The notes under the pieces were generated by a model. That model searched no databases. It was given only the letters and a program-made list of their open reading frames with translations, and had not been told where the DNA came from. 64,000 nucleotides of DNA. Origin: Cladorrhinum sp. PSN259. Lineage: Eukaryota; Ascomycota; Sordariomycetes; Sordariales; Podosporaceae. Where the stretch lies: contig MU867074.1 in the NCBI GenBank assembly GCA_033725935.1, positions 620,001 to 684,000 of the forward strand. The letters are read 5' to 3'. The translations under genes were made by a program, and so were the position numbers. Each line of letters begins with the position of its first letter. The stretch's first letter is position 1. This document shows, one piece after another, positions 56,077 to 64,000 of the stretch.

Positions 56077-59000
56077 TGGGCTTATGATATCCCCCCCTTG
56101 CTCCCTAATTGCCTGATCGGTGGTCGTATATCTCGTACTGGTTGTGGTCGCACAGTCTGCCGAGGCGTGTGTCATTGCAGTGACGAGGTCATGGCTGTCC
56201 TGAGATACTATCATGGCTCATGGTACGTTGGGGTGTACAGTTCCGGGCAATCGGTAAGCGCAGTACAAATTACACCTTTGAGTGATGCCGTGATGCCAAC
56301 GTAAAGTGTTGCTTGATCGAGTGATACTGCACGAATTAAGTCCCTAACCAAAAATTGCCCTGCGGCTTCGAGATCATTGACGGCAAGCCCCTGGGTTATT
56401 GTCGATATCGAGGTTGGCGGTGATGAATAACGACACAGGAGCAAGAACTTTGAAGCGGAAGATATGGACAGGCAACGTCCTGTCTATATGCAGGTCAAGT
56501 CGGGGCCAGCGGGTCGCTCTTGTCGGTCACAGACGGGTGGTGCAGAGGAGTACAACAGAGCGAGAAGATGTGGAGGAGGTGTGAGCCTTGTGGGCGTGTG
56601 GTGCGTGTGGGTGGTTGGCTTCTGTTGATGCAGGGCAGGACACACACACAGGTCCAGCCTACCACTACTGCAAGACAAGACGCGAAGCAGCTGCAGTGCG
56701 CAGGGACGGATCAATGGTCCCGTCCGATATGCGGGACGAAGATGCAGGACAGCACGATTGCTGCGTCCGAAGTCAAGCGAAAAGAGGGTGTGTAAAGAGC
56801 GGCACAAACGAGGGAACGAAACGAAAAAGTCTATTCTGAGGGTGTGTGGACCGCAGAGGTCTCACTCAAGTGTCATGGCCCCAGACGAAGGGAAGAGAAA
56901 CCACGAAGGAGAATTGGAAGAAGTGAAGTGGATTTGGGGAGAACGAACACAAGCTGTGGATTGGCTGGGGACCCACCCCCAATTTCGCTTGAGATTAAGG
57001 TATCTTCGTACCCGCATTACCCCAAGGGGGACTAGAGCTGTCAGAGTGGCAGGGGTATTTTCCCGTCATCTGCATCACCAAGCTTTAGAATTCATAAGCT
57101 TCTGAGAATAATAAGCCTTTGAGTTGATTTTCCTCTCAGCCACGATGAGCAGCTACCGGTGATGGGAATGATCATCGACGGCAGATATATCTTTTCAAGC
57201 GTTGCGGTATATCTGTAGCCGGGTATTATGGACTGTGCGTTGATACTCAATGCTGCCCGTGCGGTCTTCACTCAATCCGGATGTCAGCATCAGGAGAAAC
57301 TGGCAAGAACAGAAGACAGTGATTCCATCAGGCGCTCAAACTCTTTTCTTGATGCCCAATGGCTCTGATTCGATAAACAAACTTAAAAGCTGTTGAGAAC
57401 TGGAGCTGGCCAAAGCTCCTAAAGCTTCGAGCCTGGATCCTGAGCTGTCAACTGGGAGCTTGTAGCTGTCATTCAATACTGATAGCTCAGACATTGAGCG
57501 GTGGGGCAGCTTCTCCAAACTATCGGCTTCATCCCCTACTAGTTGCTAGTTGCTTGACTATGGGAAGAATTGCGCGAAGCTATCGAGATCAAACGTCGGA
57601 GCAAACAAGGCGCGTCTTCACCAGCAATGATGGAACTGTTTTGCGCACTGACGGTGGCTTGGCCGAGGATTTGAAGAAACGGTCAAGGACATTGGCCTGG
57701 TTTTAAAATCCGGGTTCATGGATGGTCCTTTGGCTGAGCCTTATCCCTGATCACTTCGCCCTCTTGAAGACGCCAACCTGAGAATGCTTGAAGAGTCCAT
57801 ATCCAAAACGGCAAGACCAAAACAACGGTATCACCGAATTTGGATGCTGATAACTTTTCGATAAGGGACCCCTCACTTGCAAGTTCCGGCCAAGAGTTGG
57901 AGATGCGGCTGGTGTGGGGCCCCGCCTCGGTTCACGCTAGCAGTTACTGAAGAAGTGGGTCAAGCACGTTGTTTCAAGATCTTTTGAGGACCGGCATGTT
58001 CCCATTGGCTGACAGAATTCCAGGATTTGGGAGCTCTGTCGGTGGAGACAAATTAAACTCCCGTTCTGGCCCTTGCTTTCAACAACCAACAATTGTCGCT
58101 TTCCATCACGTCGGCGATGATTGAAGTCTCACCGACATGATCATGATATTTTTATTTCCTTCCCCAATTTGGAGATGGAAGTCTGCACGGACATGACTTG
58201 TATGTCATTCCTGCAAGGGCGGTATGATTCTTCCACATCACCTGCACGGCCAATATACAGAAGCGCCTTGCTGTACGGATGAATGAATCGAGTGGACGAG
58301 GGAGCGCGATGCATCGGTTGCCAGCCGCACGGAGCGCAAAGAGGAGGGGACCGACTATATTTGGTATGTTGGGAGTGGTAAGATATTCCGAGCGATTGCT
58401 TGCAGCCGCCAGACACGGACGGCCAGACACACGGCCCAGATCTGGGCACAACCAGACATCGACATCTCTTGGAGCTGGGTGCGGTGTGCCTCGTTCACTC
58501 GCCCGATTACCGAGCCTCGTCGTCATCGACAAGACAACGAAAGCGCTCAGGCCGTCTTGCAGCACGACATTCTCTTGTATGTCCAATTAACATGGCATCT
58601 CTTCTCCCTTAAACAATCAGCCGTTTGCTTTTATTCAATGTCTAGCATAACAAGCGCTGAATGTAACTGCCGCGTGCCGTCCCGGTAGTTGATGTCTGGC
58701 TAGCCCATGCTTGGGCGACTTTTTTTTTTCTCCTGGCGAGTTTTGGGGGTTTGGTACCGCATAAGATATCGGGAACTTTATTATTCATGCAACAGTTTTC
58801 GAAAACACCCCTTGTTTCTCAATGAGCCACATCTGGTCAAGAACGCAACCCCCTTTTACATTGCCGAGCTAGATGTGTACATGCCACATCGCCAAACTTC
58901 GATACTCAGCTTCTTCCCAAAGTTCGGTTCCGAGTTCAGTTGTTCCACGGCCGCTCCGGCCAAGGTTCTTCTGGATGGGGTTGTGTTTTGTATTCCCAGT

Positions 59001-60360
59001 GCAACGTGGGGAGATTTCCAAAACACGCCTGTGACCGAGAAGTTGTAAAAACAACATAAATAACTTGAAGTAACATCAGAACCACGAATCTGCCACTTCG
59101 TTTATACCACCGAACTGGAAGACCTGGCTGCCTCACAACTTTATCGGGTTGAGAGCGGGAAGCTGCTTGAATGTCCGCACGCTTTGGCCCCATTATAAAA
59201 AAGGAGCGCCCGTTCGTCGTTTAACGATTTCGACTTTCCCCGGATCTCCAGTTACACAATAAGTTGCAGGGGCCATTTTATCTTGTCATGCCGTATTCCA
59301 GCTCGATGGAGAGGTCTTTGACGGCCATTTTAAGCCTAGCCCTCACGAACACCTTTCCAGGCATAGTACTATAAATTCGTACGCCACGTTAACCCGGTAG
59401 ATCCGGGAAAAGAGCTACAACAAAATCCAGACTCATGCTCAGTCACTGAATCAAAGCACATCGTCAGTTGAACATGCTGGATTTGGTCTGAGTGTAGACC
59501 AGTCATCACCGGAATGGGAGAATGCTGTGGCTATTCAGACCGGTCGTAGAACTTTCTCCGAATCTACCGCCTATACATCCCAGCTATACATGATTATTCC
59601 TGCTCGCGAGCTTAACTGGCTAGTTCCCTACTCTCTAGTCAATATCCCTCAGGATCAGATATCCCTTTATTATGAGGCTCTGCCCTTTCAAATCCCAACC
59701 GCTAACATCGGTTAGCCGGTCATTGCAAAGAGAGACCCAAGAAGGTCGATCAAAATATCGTCCTCACGTAGATGCTCATAGGTGGTTTAAGTGGACTTAA
59801 GCTCAACGAGAGCGCAAAACTACATCCGCGGAAACATCAAGAACAGTCACAAGAACAAGCATTGTCAACCCTAGATAAAAATCACATCAAGACGGACTGT
59901 TTGACCCACGTTTCTAAATGCTCAATTGAAGACTCAGACTATCTCTCCCAATCTAACCTCTTCTCGATACCACAAACTCCCTCAGGTGCTTATGCCTGTT
60001 TCGCCAACAACTGATTACCTCATACATACTCCATAAAGATTTCTCCAACACTCCTCCCGTAATCCTTTCCACAACAAACATCAAGCAATCCTGAAGTAGA
60101 TTTGTGTAACAAGTAGCAACCTACAAACCAGGATGAAAGGAGCCTACGATGGCCTGATTGATTCAATAAAACTGACAAAAACACGCCTCTCGAAAGAAAT
60201 AATCAACAGCGAAGCCTCCCGAAAACAAACACAAGACCTTGCCAGCTCCTTTCACCCCCGACTGCTCCTCGAGGCACGAGACACTCCTTCGTCTTCAGCA
60301 TACAACTCGGACTGCGCAAAAGTGGTAAAAACACCAAAACGTCAGCTTATTTTCATTTCA
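56077..60360. other. 4.3 kb gene-free gap upstream of the SH3 gene
   Basis: No gene can be supported. Several open frames of 60-145 codons overlap on both strands near 56500-57100 and 58140-58590, without motifs, good starts or splice structure. A short CA run lies at 56641. The gap contains the promoter of the SH3-protein gene at its left end and the 3' flank of the membrane-protein gene at its right end. The size suggests a long regulatory region or an unseen non-coding gene. Confidence 0.5.
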
Positions 60361-62069
60361 TCATCTTCCCTCCCCTCGCCCAAGCCGCTCTTCTTCTTCC
60401 TCTTCCGCCTCTTGCTCCCCTTCTGGCCTCTCATGGACGGGCCATATGTACCAGCCATACCCATACCCCTCATCCGGCTCCAGCAGAGGAGGCGGCGCTA
60501 GCAGAGGGGCATGCTCCTTCGGCGGAGGGGCAGGAGGCAAGTGAGGCAAGGGGCGGTTGAGCGTCGGGGACGGGACGGGCTCTCTCAAACGGGGGACAGC
60601 AAACTCTGGAGAAAAACTACTAACCAGCGCTCTCGACATCCACGCCAGATCCTCGGCCCTCGTGGCACCATCGCCGGCAACCTCGGCAGCGTCCATCTCG
60701 ATCGGTCCTCCAGCGGCCGAGTATCTCCCCGCATATTCCTCACCCGCAGTCGTAGCTCCATGAACAGAAGGAGGTGGCAAAGGCGCCGCCATCCCAATTC
60801 TGACCTGTCCGCTAGCAACAGAAGAGTACACACTCCCACTACAGCCGTCACTCGGCCCACTGCTCCTGAAACTCTTGATTGTACTAGCCCTCTTCCTCGC
60901 AGCATTTCTCATCGGCCATTCACCACCACTCATACCACCCCCGATAACAGGCGCATCGTTGACCTTGTCATAGGCATAACTCGTCTTGTCGCTCTCAGAA
61001 GGAGTTTTTCCCAAATCGATATGAGTCACCTCCCTCCCACTAGCGAGCCTCCCCGAAATATTCGACCCCTGATAAGCAGAGCACGAATAATGGCCAGGAG
61101 CCGAACTTCCATCGGGGATGTGAAATCGCTTATCGAATCTCGTCAGAGCGTAGGTGTACACGACGACTAATTCGATCAAGAAATTGAAGCAGTAATATGC
61201 CGCCTTGCTGTGATACCACGCCGGGTCGTTGACAGGTCGCGGGAAAAAGTTGACCACCGCCCTGAAGATCGCTCCAACAGCCAACAATGTAGCCGTAAAC
61301 GTCAAGAGCGCGAACTTGGTCCGGAAATGTCCTTGCCCAAACTTATCAATCCTAGTTCTCCTCGGAACAAGTGCCGCCAGTATCACGAGAGGAATTGGCA
61401 GGAAAGCGTAAACAGCCAAATAAGTAGCGCAAAATAGCTGTATCCCCCTGCTAACCGTTCTCGTCCTCTGATCTAGAGTAAAGAAACTCTGAACGGTAAC
61501 GGTGATGACTATGATCAGCACCACGATCACGCTCCCAAACAGTCCCCTAAACAAATAAGTGACCCCCTTGCTCCACCCGAAAAAGGGGTGATAAGCTCTG
61601 ATAATCCGTTGAGCAAAAACCAAGTTCGTAATGAAGAGAATCAAAACGCCGGCGGCCGTAAAAATCTGGCTCGCTATGCCGACGTTGACGTCCCTTGGTC
61701 TCGTAGCCCAGACAATCCTTATGGTGAGCGCCATGATTCTCGCCATGCAGAAACCAAACAACAATACTGAGAACAAAAACTTGTACGATTTTCTCTGGTT
61801 CAGTTGGAAGATTGTCATGTTCGTTGCTGCGCCGATCACGAATAGTCCTAGGAAGACCGCGCTGATGGGTATGTCGGGTGTTATGGCCGGTTGTCCACCT
61901 AGTTGGGCGCCTGTGGGCGGGTAAGGGGGGCCGCCGTGGACGCGGGACTTTATAACTGTCAGTTTGTGGTATATCATGAAAGGAGGAGAGGAAGAATACA
62001 TACCGCCCCCGTAGCATCAGGAGCAGCCTGCGTTGTAGACGGGGACGCTGGAGCCGTATAATTCGACAT
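60361..62069 (-). CDS. Fungal seven-span membrane protein (DUF3112-like)
   Basis: The exons are 62069-62004 and 61947-60361 with a 56-nt intron (GTATGT...ATAAAG), giving 550 aa. The start MSNYTAPASPSTTQ is preferred because it has A at -3. About seven membrane spans lie between residues 45 and 320, for example ISAVFLGLFVIGAATNM, IFTAAGVLILFITNLVFAQR and GLFGSVIVVLIIVITVTV. The core RPRDVNVGIASQIFTAAGVLILF and FAQRIIRAYHP resembles uncharacterised fungal membrane proteins that I recall under DUF3112; I could not check this. The last 200 residues are cytosolic, Ser/Gly/Pro-rich, ending in a Glu run. No function is known to me. Confidence 0.85.
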
Positions 62070-62150
62070 CGTTTCGAGAAGTGACCGTCCCACTCTCACC
62101 ACTCCTGTTATGATGAGCAAGAAAACGAAACAAACAACCAAGACCAGGAA

Positions 62151-62241
62151 AGGATCAGAGAAGAGGAAGAAGAAGAAGAGAGGAGGAGAGAATGAATGAA
62201 AAACGAGAAAGAGGGTAAAAGGGAAGAGATGAAAAGAAACC
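62151..62241 (-). promoter_or_regulatory. Pyrimidine-rich leader of the seven-span membrane protein gene
   Basis: The + strand is almost all purine here (GAA, GAG and AAG repeats), so the transcript strand is a C/T tract some 80-170 nt before the ATG. It probably marks the transcription start zone or 5' UTR. Because C/T codons spell Phe, Leu, Ser and Pro, the tract also reads as a false hydrophobic segment in frame with the gene. Confidence 0.5.
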
Positions 62242-63228
62242 TTCAAACCTTTTCCTAGCAAAAATGGTGCCATGGGTCGCCACCCTAATGTATGTATGTA
62301 GAGTCTGCGCAGGTGATGATCTGTCTCTGGAACCTAAAAGTCCAAAAATAAACGCTATGCCACCCTTCTCTTGCTCGATCACCGATTAGGTCCGATCTGT
62401 TTCCTGTATTAATCCTGTATATAGTTATGATGAGCAGAAATAAAGCAGAAAGATAGGCCGCAGAATCAAGATCAGACGTACACGCACTCTCCCACTCTTC
62501 TGCTTCTTCTTGCTTCTGACACCGACACTCCGCAACGAAGAAACAAGACAAAAAGGCAAAGGCAAGTAAAACGGGCAGAAGCTAGAAAACATGCATACAA
62601 AGCGCTTATGCAAGAAACTTGATGCAAAGACAAGAAAAAGACGCCCGAGAGGCGCAGAGAGGGAGAGAAAGGCAAAATGCAGGGTCCTCTCTGCGTGCGC
62701 TTTGTTGTTAGGAGATCAGGATTTTATAACGGGGGCTGATCAAGTCAAGCAAGAACTTAAGACAAACCTTGATGAGCACCGCGTTCATTTCCCTCTGACA
62801 TTAACCTCTGCTCGAGCCAACTAAACTCCCGCCAAGTCGAGTACACCATGTTTATCCATCGTCAATCTATCCTCACTCCAGCACAATGCGTCTTACATTG
62901 TTTACTCACCCACTACGCCGCTTCTGGGAAGAAGGGCAGCCGAATGCTTAGCTAGAATGTGCCGTTTGTTTATCGATGGTGTTAAGAATGGCTCAGAACC
63001 CTCCAGTTGACAGCCGTTGTGCTGCTGAAACTCGCCAAACCTGACGACACTCTAGTCCGAAGAACAACAAGACCAATGTGAGAAATAACCAAAACCATGC
63101 CTGCTGAGAGTTAGCTTACCATCAGATTTGCCTAACCGATCCTTAGCCATGTTTATTCAAGATAATTTGAGTTGAATACCGTCATACGCACTAAGTTTAG
63201 CTTCGGTCCACGGTCAGGAACCAGATGG

Positions 63229-63252
63229 AAACAACACGCATGCGTGTTGTTT
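63229..63252. repeat. Perfect 24-bp palindrome
   Basis: AAACAACACGCA is followed directly by its own reverse complement with no spacer. It is not part of any gene I can see. Confidence 0.9.
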
Positions 63253-64000
63253 ATCTTGCTTAGGTGGTCAAGGTTAATACCGCTTATCGATGAGCTAGAT
63301 GCCCCATCCTTCAACACGCAAGTTTTCCTGGGTCAAGCTATGTTAGCTTAAGCATAAAGGGGACAGTTGAAATTCGGGTATGCTATCAAAGTAAAAGTAG
63401 TTCAATCGAAAGTTAGCAAGCAAACCTGAATAGCAATCCGAAAGCAGACAATCACTAATGTTCATTTTTTTTATACTCAACCAAACACCCAACACTGAAT
63501 CAACAACAACCAAAAACCTGGTTAAAAGAAAGAATGCCCATTTCGCTCACTCGGCCTAACTCTAATCTCATTTCTAAGCGCTTGAACGAGATGTTGGGTA
63601 TTGACATGAAGATTGGACTACACAAAGCCCAGATGTTTTTGACACACCGAAATCACCGGACTGGACTCGAGTGCCTTTTCGCTATTCCTCAACCCTGGGA
63701 CAGATAAGATCGACAAGTCACCATTTGAAGGCCCATGACAACAATATCCATATGACGTTTGAATTTTTCTCCAAGTTCAGCGGCATGTTGATAACAAGGC
63801 GCTGTAGGTGTATCGATAAGCCCTCAATAACAATGGTTAGATTGCTAAACGTGTGACTAAAAGCCAGAGATTAGCCATCCTAATTAGAGGAAGTAATCCG
63901 GAGTGCCTGGACACAGTTAGTGAGCTGTTCTTTTTCCCGAGCTGGTGCGCGACGGTCAACTTACGGCGAGAAACCATAGGCTCGCCTGCTCTCGGGCATG

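Larger units (their letters stand above)
62070..64000. other. Gene-free right end: membrane-protein promoter and flank
   Basis: I see no gene in these 1.9 kb. Next to the start codon lies a long pyrimidine-rich leader on the minus strand (62151-62241). A perfect 24-bp palindrome lies at 63229-63252. The remainder is AT-rich with only short open frames, such as a 61-codon one near 63671, which I do not trust. Confidence 0.5.

Noticed and set aside
58152..58590. Overlapping 144- and 103-codon frames on opposite strands
   Set aside because: No start context, introns or family resemblance. Equal openness on both strands points to chance.
61974..62273. N-terminal extension of the seven-span protein from the ATG at 62273
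   Set aside because: The added residues come from a C/T-rich leader, and the downstream ATG has the better start context.

Overview
This is eukaryotic nuclear DNA from a filamentous ascomycete, most likely a Sordariomycete. The grounds are many short introns (about 51-90 nt) with GT...AG ends and CTAAC-type branch points, compact intergenic gaps, a tRNA-Leu with an intron next to the anticodon, and a gene set typical of moulds: a head-to-head class V/class VII myosin-chitin synthase pair, a fused ergothioneine synthase, and a gephyrin-type molybdenum cofactor protein. The taxon is inferred from gene content and structure, not from a marker. I saw no mobile element, CRISPR array, virus or rRNA.

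Left part (1-16 kb): an EMP70/TM9SF membrane protein (+), the mitochondrial fission adaptor mdv1 (+), an unrecognised low-complexity protein (+), the spindle-checkpoint gene bub3 (-), a fungal F-box-like protein with a Cys-rich N-terminus (+), the two-domain molybdenum cofactor protein cnxE/gephyrin (+), and the V-ATPase proteolipid c'' vma16 (-, five exons).

Middle (16-31 kb): two paralogous chitin synthases point away from each other across a 3.3 kb gene-free region. The class VII gene (-) has a myosin-like head without a P-loop. The class V gene (+) has an intact P-loop. Both carry a cytochrome-b5-like segment, the chitin synthase core and a DEK_C tail. Paralogues in other moulds work together in polarised wall synthesis.

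Right part (31-64 kb): tRNA-Leu(AAG) (-), egt1 (-, 12 exons including 14-nt and 22-nt micro-exons), a 3.2 kb gap, a tandem GFA-domain protein (+), ribokinase (-), a GEF1-type CLC chloride transporter (-), a Dpb3-like histone-fold protein (+), the U2 snRNP protein lea1 (-), the Vps34 partner kinase vps15 (-), a single-pass membrane protein with an SH3 domain (-), a 4.3 kb gap, a seven-span fungal membrane protein (-), and about 1.9 kb of gene-free sequence to the window edge.

Exon boundaries were worked out by hand from splice sites, reading-frame continuity and resemblance to known families. Every multi-exon model closes in frame. Most genes are housekeeping and functionally unlinked; the chitin synthase pair is the only clear functional cluster. 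I found no convincing undescribed system. The best leads are structural: splice-dependent C-termini, the near-matching introns of the two chitin synthases, the His-rich gephyrin linker, the egt1 micro-exons, a perfect 24-bp palindrome, and two large gene-free gaps.
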